Shown: positions 37,429-46,675 of the stretch, piece by piece
How positions within the stretch are numbered: position 1 is the first letter of the stretch
How the letters are laid out: every line of letters begins with the position of its first letter
NCBI GenBank assembly: GCA_020625875.1
Contig: JAHLAX010000032.1
Coordinates: 1 to 64,000, forward strand
Reading direction: 5' to 3'
Length of the DNA: 64,000 bases
Source of the DNA: a bacterium
Lineage (GTDB): Bacteria; Bacillota; Clostridia; Oscillospirales; Acutalibacteraceae
The notes under the pieces: generated by a model
Seen by the model: only the letters and a program-made list of their open reading frames with translations
Databases searched by the model: none
Told to the model about the DNA's origin: nothing
Translations under genes and position numbers: made by a program

Positions 37429-38874
37429 TTAATTATTTGTTGAATTGTCGGACTTCATAACAGGGAGCTTTATTGTGACTGTTGTGCCTACTCCTACGCC
37501 CGACTCAAGCTCAAGAGTACCCTTGTGAAGCTGAACAATCTCGTCAGCTACAGCAAGTCCGATACCCGAGCCGTTGACCTTTTGGTTAGCCTTATAGAAT
37601 TTTTCCTTTACCTTCGGTAAGTCCTCAGCCGAAATACCGCAGCCCGTGTCAGTGACAATAATTGTGATATAGTCGGGATCGGTTTCGGCGTTATATTTGA
37701 CCTCTATAGCTACAACTCCGTCCTCGGGAGTGTACTTAAGAGCATTGTCTATAATATTGATAAATACTTGTTTGAGCCTGTTGCGGTCGCCGTATACGGC
37801 GGGATAAACAACCTCGGGCTCGTCATAGAGAAGATGCTTGTTCTCGCTTACGGCGCGGTCACGAAGCATATATATTGTTTCGTCGAGCTCCGCCAGAATA
37901 TCGAGCTTTTCGTTGAGCAGAACCATTCGGCCTGTCTGGATTCTAGAGAAGTCCAGAAGCTCCTCAACGATACCCGTAAGGCGCGTACTTTCGTTGATGA
38001 TTACGCTCATACCCTTGTCGAAGGTCTTTCGGTCGAGCTTGCGCTTACTCGAAAGATACATGGTTTCAGCCCAGCCCTTGATAGCCGTCAGCGGTGTTCT
38101 CAGCTCGTGAGATACGCGCGAGATAAAGTCGTTCTTCATCTGCTCTGTCGCCTCAAGGTCCTTAGCCATATCGGTGAAAGCGTCGCACAAATCGCCGATT
38201 TCGTCATCGTTGCGCTTTTCGATTTTAGTGCTGAAATCACCGTGGGCGATTTTACTGGCGGTTTCGCTGAGCTCACGAACGGGAGTAACAATTGACCTGA
38301 TAAAGTATGAGCCCGACAGCGCAATCAAAAACATACAGAGAAGTCCCGAGAATATTACAAGCGCGCTGTAGATTACAATTGTCTGGTTGACATGGTCAAC
38401 AGATACAACATAACGCACCGCTCCGACAACCGAGCCTGTTCGGTTGGTGATGACCTGCGAAAGCCCCGTGATTGTTTCGCCTGAGCTTATGCTTCCGTGA
38501 TAAAACGCCTTGTGCTCCAAATTCTTCTTGGCGTCCTCAAAATCGGGCATAGAGTCACTTTCGTCATATGAGAATCCCGTTGAGGTGAGGACGATTCGTC
38601 CCGAGGAGTTTATAACCATAACCTCGATGTTCTCTTTGTGATGAAAGTTTTCGACATATTCGCGCGCGCCCGATGTAAAAGCGCTGGAGTTGTCAGTTTT
38701 ATAATCCTCAAAAACCGACAGCAGTTCTGTTGATACAGAATTCAGCTCGCGCTCGACCTCGCTGTTAAAAAGGTGGACAATAGCGAAGACAAGACCCGTT
38801 ACGATGAGACTGATTATTAAAAAAATTACAAGCATAGTGCTGAGAACCCATCGTCTGGTAATACCTTTAAACAA
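37429..38874 (-). CDS. HAMP-domain sensor histidine kinase
   Basis: FISRVSHELRTPLTAIKGWAE; N/G boxes. Confidence 0.96.
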   Translation of the reverse strand: MFKGITRRWVLSTMLVIFLIISLIVTGLVFAIVHLFNSEVERELNSVSTELLSVFEDYKTDNSSAFTSGAREYVENFHHKENIEVMVINSSGRIVLTSTGFSYDESDSMPDFEDAKKNLEHKAFYHGSISSGETITGLSQVITNRTGSVVGAVRYVVSVDHVNQTIVIYSALVIFSGLLCMFLIALSGSYFIRSIVTPVRELSETASKIAHGDFSTKIEKRNDDEIGDLCDAFTDMAKDLEATEQMKNDFISRVSHELRTPLTAIKGWAETMYLSSKRKLDRKTFDKGMSVIINESTRLTGIVEELLDFSRIQTGRMVLLNEKLDILAELDETIYMLRDRAVSENKHLLYDEPEVVYPAVYGDRNRLKQVFINIIDNALKYTPEDGVVAIEVKYNAETDPDYITIIVTDTGCGISAEDLPKVKEKFYKANQKVNGSGIGLAVADEIVQLHKGTLELESGVGVGTTVTIKLPVMKSDNSTNN

Positions 38875-38916
38875 GCTTTGTCCTTCCTTTCTTTAGCGTT
38901 TTAGCGTTGGATACTA

Positions 38917-39630
38917 TTAGTTGTTAGTATCCCATTTATAGCCGAGTCCCCATACTGTAACAATGTACTTGGGGTTGGAGGGCTCATCCTCGACCTTCAT
39001 ACGAAGTCTGCGGATATTAACGTCAACGATTTTTTCTTCGCCGACATAAGCGTCGCCCCATACATGTCTGAGAATATCGGTACGGTCAAGAGTTTCGCCG
39101 GGGTTAGAGAAGAAGTATTCCATAATCTGGAACTCAACCTGAGTCAGCTCAATGGTCTCGCCGTTCTTGAGCAGAGCGCGGTTGCGCAGATTGAGTATAA
39201 AGTCGCCCGAGTGGAGCTCCTCTTTAAAGTTGTTTTCGGCGTTAGCCTGAGCCAAAGATACTCTCCTGTGAAGCGAGTCGACTCTCGCCAGGAGCTCAGA
39301 GGGGGAGAAGGGCTTTGAAACATAGTCGTCAGCTCCGAGCATAAGACCTGTAACCTTATCCATTTCCTGAGTTTTGGCTGAGAGCATAATGATGCCTAAG
39401 CCGCCGTTCTTGTTTCTGAGTTCCTTACAAACCTGAAAGCCGTCGATTCCGGGGAGCATAACGTCCAGAATAGCAACGTCAAAGTCTCCGCTGTTCTCAT
39501 CGTACTTCTTAAGGGCAGCTTCGCCGCTGTCTGCTTCGACAACCTCATAACCCGCGCGCTGCAAGTTGATTACGACAAAATCGCGGATAGCAGCTTCGTC
39601 TTCGCACACAAGTACTTTTTTCATATTCAA
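38917..39630 (-). CDS. OmpR-family response regulator
   Basis: Receiver domain plus winged-helix C-terminus. Confidence 0.96.
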   Translation of the reverse strand: MNMKKVLVCEDEAAIRDFVVINLQRAGYEVVEADSGEAALKKYDENSGDFDVAILDVMLPGIDGFQVCKELRNKNGGLGIIMLSAKTQEMDKVTGLMLGADDYVSKPFSPSELLARVDSLHRRVSLAQANAENNFKEELHSGDFILNLRNRALLKNGETIELTQVEFQIMEYFFSNPGETLDRTDILRHVWGDAYVGEEKIVDVNIRRLRMKVEDEPSNPKYIVTVWGLGYKWDTNN

Positions 39631-39658
39631 AACCTCCTATAAAACAATGCGCTGATGT

Positions 39659-40969
39659 TTACACGCTTACATCGCTGAGCGCAAAATTTTCTTTTACTGT
39701 TTTATCGTCTATATACAGAACCGAAGTGTCGCCGATTTTATAGGCAAAGGTGTTCTGGTTATAGTTTTCAATCGTTGAATAACCCTTCATCTTCTCGGGC
39801 GGCGCACCGACATCGAACGCCTTTATGGTGAGGATAAGCGCGCCCTTCTTGTCATTGACAAGGCTGTAAATCTTCATTGTTTTTGAATCTTCCGACAATG
39901 TCGCGGCGGTTGCGTCGATGAAATTCTCGGGCATCTTGAAATAGTAACCGTACTCGATGTTGTTCATACAACGAAAATCCTCGACCAGTTTATTGTTCTT
40001 AATATCAAAGCTTCGCCAACTCGTTACGGGAGCTATATTCTCGGTGTCCGCCGTGTTTGCGGAAGACTTGATGACGGGGAACTCAATAATTTTATCCTCA
40101 TCGATGTCCCGACTTGTGATACTGTAGGAGCGGAATGTAGGGTTGCTGTTTTTTGAAACTGTATATGGATAGTTCATCAACAGCGTTTCTTTAGCGTCAT
40201 AATAGAGAATCTGTGTGTTATAGCCGCCGTCTACTATTCCGTCCACAGCGAGACCTGTAGTTTTTTTATCGAGCAGCGCCGCAGTGACGTTTTCGTATTT
40301 GGTGACTGTTGAGTCCATCGAACACTGGGAGAGCTTATATAACTTCTTTTTGTCATAATCAAAAAGAGTGGCTTTAGCCTCTGAATCGGCGCTTGTGAGT
40401 GTCAGTGTAATTATCTCGCTGCCGCCGTCGCCGTCAAAATCTCCGGTGGCGAAGGTTGAGTAGTTAGTTTTGAAGTTCGCTTCGGACGCCTGAGCGGTTT
40501 TAGGATTATAATTATAGATGCTCAGCTCGTTGATGTCGCCCGAGGTTGTGAATCCCGCGAGAATATCGAGAGTTCCGTCAAAGTTATAGTCCGAGAAGCA
40601 GATGCTGTCTACTTCTGTGTAATCTGTTTTGAAGTCCTGACAGGTTTTCCATTCGTCTTTTACACAGCACATAACGAGCATATGTACACTCTCGTCAAGC
40701 TGTGTGCGATAAAAAGCAACCGCTTCGTCATTTTCGTCGGAGTTGAGGTCCTTGGTTATAATCGCCGAGCGATACTCGCCGTTCTTTGGATATTTAAGCG
40801 AGTACCTGCCGCGGGCGGCTTTTTCGATAAGCTTTTGGATAGCCGCTTCCCGCCCCGTGTTTTTAGGAGGCTGAAGCAGGTTCTCATCGTCAAGCCCTAT
40901 TGAGCAGCTGCTCATCAGTACGCATACAATTATTATAAATAGTATCGGCAAAAAGCGTTTCGCTTTCAT
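39659..40969 (-). CDS. Hypothetical lipoprotein with VCBS/FG-GAP-like repeats
   Basis: Lipobox LMSSC; DFDGDGGSEI, DYNFDGTLDIL motifs. Confidence 0.75.
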   Translation of the reverse strand: MKAKRFLPILFIIIVCVLMSSCSIGLDDENLLQPPKNTGREAAIQKLIEKAARGRYSLKYPKNGEYRSAIITKDLNSDENDEAVAFYRTQLDESVHMLVMCCVKDEWKTCQDFKTDYTEVDSICFSDYNFDGTLDILAGFTTSGDINELSIYNYNPKTAQASEANFKTNYSTFATGDFDGDGGSEIITLTLTSADSEAKATLFDYDKKKLYKLSQCSMDSTVTKYENVTAALLDKKTTGLAVDGIVDGGYNTQILYYDAKETLLMNYPYTVSKNSNPTFRSYSITSRDIDEDKIIEFPVIKSSANTADTENIAPVTSWRSFDIKNNKLVEDFRCMNNIEYGYYFKMPENFIDATAATLSEDSKTMKIYSLVNDKKGALILTIKAFDVGAPPEKMKGYSTIENYNQNTFAYKIGDTSVLYIDDKTVKENFALSDVSV

Positions 40970-40978
40970 ATATGATTG

Positions 40979-41641
40979 CTATCCTTTCTCGGCTTTGAGA
41001 TACTTTATTTTTATGCCTTCATCCGAAAACATTTTTTCATGCTCGGTGACAGGCGAGTCCTCGGGGCTTATTTCGCTGTTGTGTAAATCGTAGGTTATGT
41101 ATTTTATTCGGTAGTTCTCGTCTTTGAAATATCCGAGGCTTTCTTTGAACAGTTCGTCGTCGTCGGTTTTGAAATGAATCTCGTCTCCGCCCGTCAGCAT
41201 TTCTCGGTAAAGCCTGAGCTTTGAGGGGTAGGTGAGGCGGCGTTTTTTGTGTTTGGGCTTTGGCCACGGATTGCAGAAGTTTATATAAATCCTGCTTATT
41301 CTGTCGTCAGGCGAGATAATATCGCCGAGCATATCAACGTTATAGCGCACAAGCGCGATGTTGTTTATTTCACGGTTGTTATCTTCAAAAAGCTTTACGA
41401 TATTTCTGCGCCCTACGCCAAGCATATCGAGCTTAATATCAACAGCGATAAAGTTGATTTCGGGGTGGAGCAGTGCCATCTGACCAACAAACGAGCCCTT
41501 GCCGCAGCCGACCTCGAGCATTATGGGATTGTCGTTATTAAAAAAGCTCTGCCATTTTCCGCGGTAATTCTTAGGCTCAGCCACATAAAAACCGCATACA
41601 CTGAGCTCGGGCTCCGCCCATTTTTTCTTTCTTATTCTCAT
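40979..41641 (-). CDS. trmB: tRNA (guanine-N7-)-methyltransferase
   Basis: PIMLEVGCGKGSFVGQMA, NFCNPWPKPKHKKRRL. Confidence 0.95.
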   Translation of the reverse strand: MRIRKKKWAEPELSVCGFYVAEPKNYRGKWQSFFNNDNPIMLEVGCGKGSFVGQMALLHPEINFIAVDIKLDMLGVGRRNIVKLFEDNNREINNIALVRYNVDMLGDIISPDDRISRIYINFCNPWPKPKHKKRRLTYPSKLRLYREMLTGGDEIHFKTDDDELFKESLGYFKDENYRIKYITYDLHNSEISPEDSPVTEHEKMFSDEGIKIKYLKAEKG

Positions 41642-41939
41642 ATATTCCCATTCTTCTGTTTTTGAGCATAACTATACATCAAACATTATAACAAATTATA
41701 ATCAATAATGCAATCTTTATTTTACAGTTTTTACAAGAGGAAAATATTTTTCTTTAAAAGATTAAAAAACTGTAAAAAACCAGCTGTATAATTCCGATAA
41801 AGAATTAAAATTGTGATAATCGTATTACAAATCTTTTGTTATTCCTTTAAAACCTATTTATCAGTTGACAAAACTACTTTTTTATTTTAATATTTTAGTG
41901 TACTAAATTGTGTTTTTGAGGCACAAAAGGAGGAAAAAT

Positions 41940-43373
41940 ATGAGTTTTTGCGCTAAATGCGGAAGTAAGCTTCCCGAGGGAAGTAAATTTTGTCTTAATT
42001 GCGGAGCGCCTGTAGAGGAAGTTCAGCCGAAAAAAGTCGCGCAGCCCGCTCAGCAGCCTGTTCAACAGCCTGCTCAGCAGCCCGTGCAACCTGTACAGCA
42101 GCCTGTAAGACAGCCTGTTCAACAGCCGACACAAGCACCTGTGCAGCCTGCGCAGCAGTATGCCGCTGAGAACGCGGCTCCCAAGGCTCCGGGTAAAAAG
42201 GTGAATATTAAACTGTGGATTATTCTCGGCGCGGTCGCTACGGTAGTTATCGTGGCGGTTATCATATTCTTTACCGTTATATTCCCCGAGATTACCGCTC
42301 GCCATATTAATATGGGCAATTATGTAAAAGCCAAGTTCTATTCAACAAAATATGTTGACGGATATGTAAAAGGCTATATGAATCTCGACCTTGAAAAGGC
42401 GTATGATGATATTGTTCAGAACGATAGTATATCTAAATATGAATTTAACAGATATTTCAGCTCTTACAACCTTGAATTTAAGAACAAAAAGGCAAGCGAT
42501 ACTATTGTTGAACCTGTTGAATTTGAATCAAAGGTAAATAACATAGGTGAACTCGAGAGAAAGCTGGGCGTAAGATTTGATAAAGAAGTCAAGTCACAGA
42601 TGAAGCTCGGCGACCAGCTCAATTCGCAGAAAATTGTCGTTGAGGAGCCTGTTGAAATTGATTTGTTCAGGTATATAGATAAATGCTATTACAACACGGG
42701 TATCCATCAAAAGGACGTTGTGGTCAATCTAAAGCAGAAAACCTTTAAGGGTGACGGTTATTCTGTAGAGGTAACAGGCTTTACGGGCACATACGGCTCT
42801 AACTCATGTTCGATTTATATCAAGAACAAGAACCAGTCCAGCGGTTATGTCAAGGTTGAGTCGAGCAAGGATAAGGGCAAAAACGGCAGCAAAGCCAAGT
42901 TCTTCCTGACATTTACGGCAAGCGATGACAACAAGTCGCTGATTAGCGGAACTCCGTTTATTATCACCAAAATGTCAAAGAACTACAAAATCAAAACTCA
43001 GAAGAGCCTCACAAGGAATCAGGCTGGGGAGTATCTCGGAGTTGTAAGAAAGAAAGTCAAGTACATCTTCGGCTCAGGTTCGTTTAGAATGGATGAGAGC
43101 GGATATTACCTTTTTACAGCCAGAAACAAGAATGCCAAGACTGTCAATATGCTTATAGCGCTTATCTCAAAGCACAGCAAGACAAGCGACAGCAAGTATT
43201 TCGCGGCATATATTGTTAAGAACTGTTATATCGACAAAACAAGAGAAAAGAAAGCGGACAGATTCATTTACGAAACTACCGATATTAAGTATAACTACAA
43301 GAAGCTCAGCGGTCTTTGGAAAACAATAAAGAACGCGTGGGCGGACGATTACAAAATTCAGAGAGTTGATTAA
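41940..43373 (+). CDS. Zinc-ribbon, QPV-repeat, single-TM protein
   Basis: MSFCAKCGSKLPEGSKFCLNCGAP; QQPVQQP repeats; TM; RBS AAAGGAGG. Confidence 0.8.
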   Translation: MSFCAKCGSKLPEGSKFCLNCGAPVEEVQPKKVAQPAQQPVQQPAQQPVQPVQQPVRQPVQQPTQAPVQPAQQYAAENAAPKAPGKKVNIKLWIILGAVATVVIVAVIIFFTVIFPEITARHINMGNYVKAKFYSTKYVDGYVKGYMNLDLEKAYDDIVQNDSISKYEFNRYFSSYNLEFKNKKASDTIVEPVEFESKVNNIGELERKLGVRFDKEVKSQMKLGDQLNSQKIVVEEPVEIDLFRYIDKCYYNTGIHQKDVVVNLKQKTFKGDGYSVEVTGFTGTYGSNSCSIYIKNKNQSSGYVKVESSKDKGKNGSKAKFFLTFTASDDNKSLISGTPFIITKMSKNYKIKTQKSLTRNQAGEYLGVVRKKVKYIFGSGSFRMDESGYYLFTARNKNAKTVNMLIALISKHSKTSDSKYFAAYIVKNCYIDKTREKKADRFIYETTDIKYNYKKLSGLWKTIKNAWADDYKIQRVD

Positions 43374-43390
43374 CAGAAAGGTATTCTATT

Positions 43391-43945
43391 ATGGATTTTA
43401 TTCAATCATTTGACTGGACTGTTCTTAATGGTATTCAGAATTCGCTTAAATGCGCGTTTCTCGATTCTTTTACGGTGATTCTGAGTTATATTACAACATC
43501 GGGAATAATCTGGATTGTCGCGGGCGTAATCCTGTTGTTTTTCAAAAAAACACGCGCGGCGGGAATTATTGTTTTGGCTGCTTTGGCTGTAGGATTCCTG
43601 ACTGGTGATGTGCTTTTAAAGCACATTATAAACCGTCCCAGACCTTTTATGATAAATACTGATGTAGTTCTGCTCATAGATCCGCCCTCAGGCTCGAGCC
43701 TGCCCTCAACCCACAGCTGTCTTGCAGCGGCGGCGACAACCGTGCTTCTGGTCAAAAAAAGAAGTTTGGGCTTTATCGCCTTGGCGCTAACAATTTGCAT
43801 AGCGTTTTCGCGCTTGTATCTCTATTTTCATTTCCCGAGTGACGTTCTTTGCGGACTGTTGCTCGGAGTGCTCAGCGCGTTGTTGGTTCTGTGGCTCGCG
43901 AAGGTACTTAAGCTCGAAAATAAATTGTCAGGAAAGCGTAATTGA
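43391..43945 (+). CDS. PAP2-family phosphatase
   Basis: KHIINRPRP, PSTHSC, SRLYLYFHFPSDV. Confidence 0.93.
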   Translation: MDFIQSFDWTVLNGIQNSLKCAFLDSFTVILSYITTSGIIWIVAGVILLFFKKTRAAGIIVLAALAVGFLTGDVLLKHIINRPRPFMINTDVVLLIDPPSGSSLPSTHSCLAAAATTVLLVKKRSLGFIALALTICIAFSRLYLYFHFPSDVLCGLLLGVLSALLVLWLAKVLKLENKLSGKRN

Positions 43946-43967
43946 TAATAACACATTCATAATTATG

Positions 43968-44010
43968 GCGGCGCTTCGGTTTAACCGAGGCGCCGCTATT
44001 TTTATTTTTT
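43968..44010. terminator. Bidirectional terminator between convergent genes
   Basis: GCGGCGCTTCGG / CCGAGGCGCCGC then T run. Confidence 0.75.
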
Positions 44011-44013
44011 GTT

Positions 44014-45654
44014 TTACTTAACTTTAATCTTAACCGTTTTGGTTATTGAAGCTGATTTGTAGTTGGTTGTTCCCTTGGCGGTGACTTTAACCTTGACCTT
44101 GTAGGTGTTTTTCTTTAAGCCTTTTTTGACTGTGATTTTGCCGGTCTTTTTGTTGACAGTAATCTTCTTGTTGCCCGAGAGCTTTTTGAATGACTTTGTT
44201 CCCTGGGCTTTTTTGACCGTAAGAGCTGTGACCGTGACATTCTTCTTTTTGACGGCGCTGTACTTAACGTTTTTGTTTGTCGCCTTAACGGTCATCGGGT
44301 TCTTAGCTTTTTTAATATTAAAAGTTTTTTCGATTGAACCTGAGTAGTCGCCCTTGCCGTTGATTGTTATAGTCGCCGTGCCCGCGTTCTTGTTATTCTT
44401 GTAGCTTATTGTGTAGTCTTTGCCCTGAGTGAGAAGGACATAATTGGCTTTCACGTTTATTGCCTGAGTCTGAGCCTTACCGTTGTAGGTTTTGTCCTTG
44501 ACGCCTGTTATTTTTGCGTTTTTGATTGTTTTGGTATCAATCAGGAATCGGCAATTGACATAGATGTCCTTTGACGCGTCTTCGCCTTCATAGGCATATA
44601 CATCGTCATCGTTTCCGTTTACCCTGGCGTCAACGGTTAACACAACAGAAACGTCCGCGTTGTATACATAAGCGAACTCATAGCCGTCCGCGGCGGTGAG
44701 CTTTACGGTGAAGCTGTACGCGTTGCCGAGCTCAAACTCATCGCCAGTGTTGAAGGGCACTTGATCGGTTTCGTTATACCACTTCACAAGCTCAAGAGTG
44801 TATCTTTTGTCTGTGTTACAGCTGAACTCAGCCTTATCGCCTGCCGCAAACTTTGGAAAGCCTGTAATGTCGAGGACTTGGATGAGCTTTGTGTACAAGG
44901 TCGAGAATTCGTTGGCCTTAGCGTATTGGTCGCCGATGGAGTTTTCTTCGGCATATACGGAAAAGCCGCTCATAGGCTTATAAATATTGTTTTTATCATA
45001 ATAGTATCCGAAAGCGCGCGCGCCGATGGCATCGATCTCTTTGGGAATATAAATGTAACGCAGCGGGGAGCTTTCAAAGGCGTACGGCTCAATTATGGCT
45101 TTCAGACCGTCGGGCAGAACTGCCTGAGTGAGTGAAGTACAATTGCCAAAAGCGCTTAGACCTATGTATGTTACGCTTTTTGGAATAATAATGCTTCCTC
45201 TTAAACCTGACATAAAAAACGCGGAGTCGCCTATGGTTTTGAGTTTTTGGGGCAGGGTGATTTTGCCGAGATTTTCGCAATCCTCAAAGGCATGCTCGCC
45301 GATAGTTTCAAGTGTATCGGGCAGATATACATGCTCCAGACCGTATAAAAAATCAAACGCGTCCTCTCCGATAGTCTTTATGCCTTTTTCGATATAAACG
45401 CTCTCGATGTCGTATTTTTCATCCCAGTCATCCCACGGATATATGGTATTATAGTTTTCGGGATTAATTTCGGGAGCGATGTTTGTTCCGTTTTTAATAA
45501 CGAGCTTACGACTATTTTCGTAGAAGGCGTAGTCGCAGTCGCCTACTTTGCCCTGATACTTAGGGGCTTCTTTTTCGTCCGCCGAGACGGTTATAATGGA
45601 AAACACGCTCACGAGCATAAGCAGAGCGAGTATTATGCTTACAGTTTTTTTCAT
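44014..45654 (-). CDS. BspA-like LRR surface protein with Lys-rich C-terminal domain
   Basis: Signal peptide; LRR_5 repeats (LEHVYLPDTLETIGEHAFEDCENLGKITLPQKLKTIGDSAF). Confidence 0.85.
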   Translation of the reverse strand: MKKTVSIILALLMLVSVFSIITVSADEKEAPKYQGKVGDCDYAFYENSRKLVIKNGTNIAPEINPENYNTIYPWDDWDEKYDIESVYIEKGIKTIGEDAFDFLYGLEHVYLPDTLETIGEHAFEDCENLGKITLPQKLKTIGDSAFFMSGLRGSIIIPKSVTYIGLSAFGNCTSLTQAVLPDGLKAIIEPYAFESSPLRYIYIPKEIDAIGARAFGYYYDKNNIYKPMSGFSVYAEENSIGDQYAKANEFSTLYTKLIQVLDITGFPKFAAGDKAEFSCNTDKRYTLELVKWYNETDQVPFNTGDEFELGNAYSFTVKLTAADGYEFAYVYNADVSVVLTVDARVNGNDDDVYAYEGEDASKDIYVNCRFLIDTKTIKNAKITGVKDKTYNGKAQTQAINVKANYVLLTQGKDYTISYKNNKNAGTATITINGKGDYSGSIEKTFNIKKAKNPMTVKATNKNVKYSAVKKKNVTVTALTVKKAQGTKSFKKLSGNKKITVNKKTGKITVKKGLKKNTYKVKVKVTAKGTTNYKSASITKTVKIKVK

Positions 45655-45758
45655 TTGAAAAACCTCCTTTGTTAAATTATATCACAGACGCTCGAAAAAA
45701 AGTGCACAAAGTTTATATACCCGCTTTGGACACTTTGCACAGTGTCCTGTAGAACTTG

Positions 45759-45787
45759 TAGACAAACGAAACTATATCTGTTATCAT
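45759..45787 (+). promoter_or_regulatory. Promoter TAGACA-N17-TATCAT
   Basis: Spacing and position upstream of 45820 CDS. Confidence 0.5.
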
Positions 45788-45819
45788 ATTTTCAGAATCA
45801 ATAAAACTGGAGAGATTTT

Positions 45820-46479
45820 ATGAAAGGCAATATAAAAAATATGATAGAGAATCCTTCCGACTTTGTACTGCTTTCGGATTATGTCCCGAGTATTATTCAG
45901 GAAATACGCTACCACTCTACCTATAATTTTATCGGCGATAGAATAGACGGATACGAGGAGCCGTGTGCGCTTCTGACTAAAGAGGCGGCGCGAGCACTTA
46001 AGGGCGTAAGCAACGAGATGATGGTTCAGGGCTATCGGCTCAAAGTGTTTGACGCCTATCGCCCCGTATGCGCGGTAAAGCATTTTGTGCTGTGGGGAAT
46101 TGAAGACCAGGATATACGGATGAAGCCGTATTTCTACCCCGAGCTTCAGAAGCAGGAGCTTTTTGAAAAAGGATATATCGCCAAAATGTCCAGCCACAGC
46201 CGCGGCAGCACCGTAGATTTGACGCTGTTCGATATGAGCACGGGCAAAGAACTTGATATGGGCAGTCCGTTCGACTTGTTCAGCCCTGTCTCTCATCCCG
46301 ATTATACGGGGATTAGCGAGGAACAGTATAATAACCGAATGATTCTCAGACGCGCTATGCTCCGCGGCGGGTTTAAGCCAATTGACTGCGAGTGGTGGCA
46401 TTTTACTCTGGATGACGAGCCCTATCCCGATACATATTTTGAGTTTCCCGTATCTTCAGACTACCTGAGAAAAAAATAA
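45820..46479 (+). CDS. VanX-like D-alanyl-D-alanine dipeptidase
   Basis: DAYRP, SSHSRGSTVDLTL and CEWWHF zinc/catalytic motifs. Confidence 0.9.
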   Translation: MKGNIKNMIENPSDFVLLSDYVPSIIQEIRYHSTYNFIGDRIDGYEEPCALLTKEAARALKGVSNEMMVQGYRLKVFDAYRPVCAVKHFVLWGIEDQDIRMKPYFYPELQKQELFEKGYIAKMSSHSRGSTVDLTLFDMSTGKELDMGSPFDLFSPVSHPDYTGISEEQYNNRMILRRAMLRGGFKPIDCEWWHFTLDDEPYPDTYFEFPVSSDYLRKK

Positions 46480-46484
46480 AATCA

Positions 46485-46516
46485 ACGAGCAGGAGTACGT
46501 TCTTGCTCGTTTTTTT
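46485..46516 (+). terminator. Rho-independent terminator
   Basis: ACGAGCA…TGCTCGT then TTTTTT. Confidence 0.7.
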
Positions 46517-46604
46517 GTACGCCTTAAACCTGCATAAACACTGTCTGGTATCTATCTGCTCGCAAAACGTGAATACATATTACAGACGGTGTTTAACAAA
46601 TCCA

Positions 46605-46633
46605 TAGACAAAGACATCTTTTTCTGTTATCAT
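46605..46633 (+). promoter_or_regulatory. Promoter TAGACA-N17-TATCAT
   Basis: Identical hexamers and spacing to 45759 promoter. Confidence 0.5.
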
Positions 46634-46675
46634 TAAAGCGTACTTTTTAGCAGAAAAGCATTTGGAGGATTATCA

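Noticed and set aside
45820-46479. Vancomycin resistance cluster
   Set aside because: Only a VanX-like gene is present; no vanHA or vanRS linked to it in the window.
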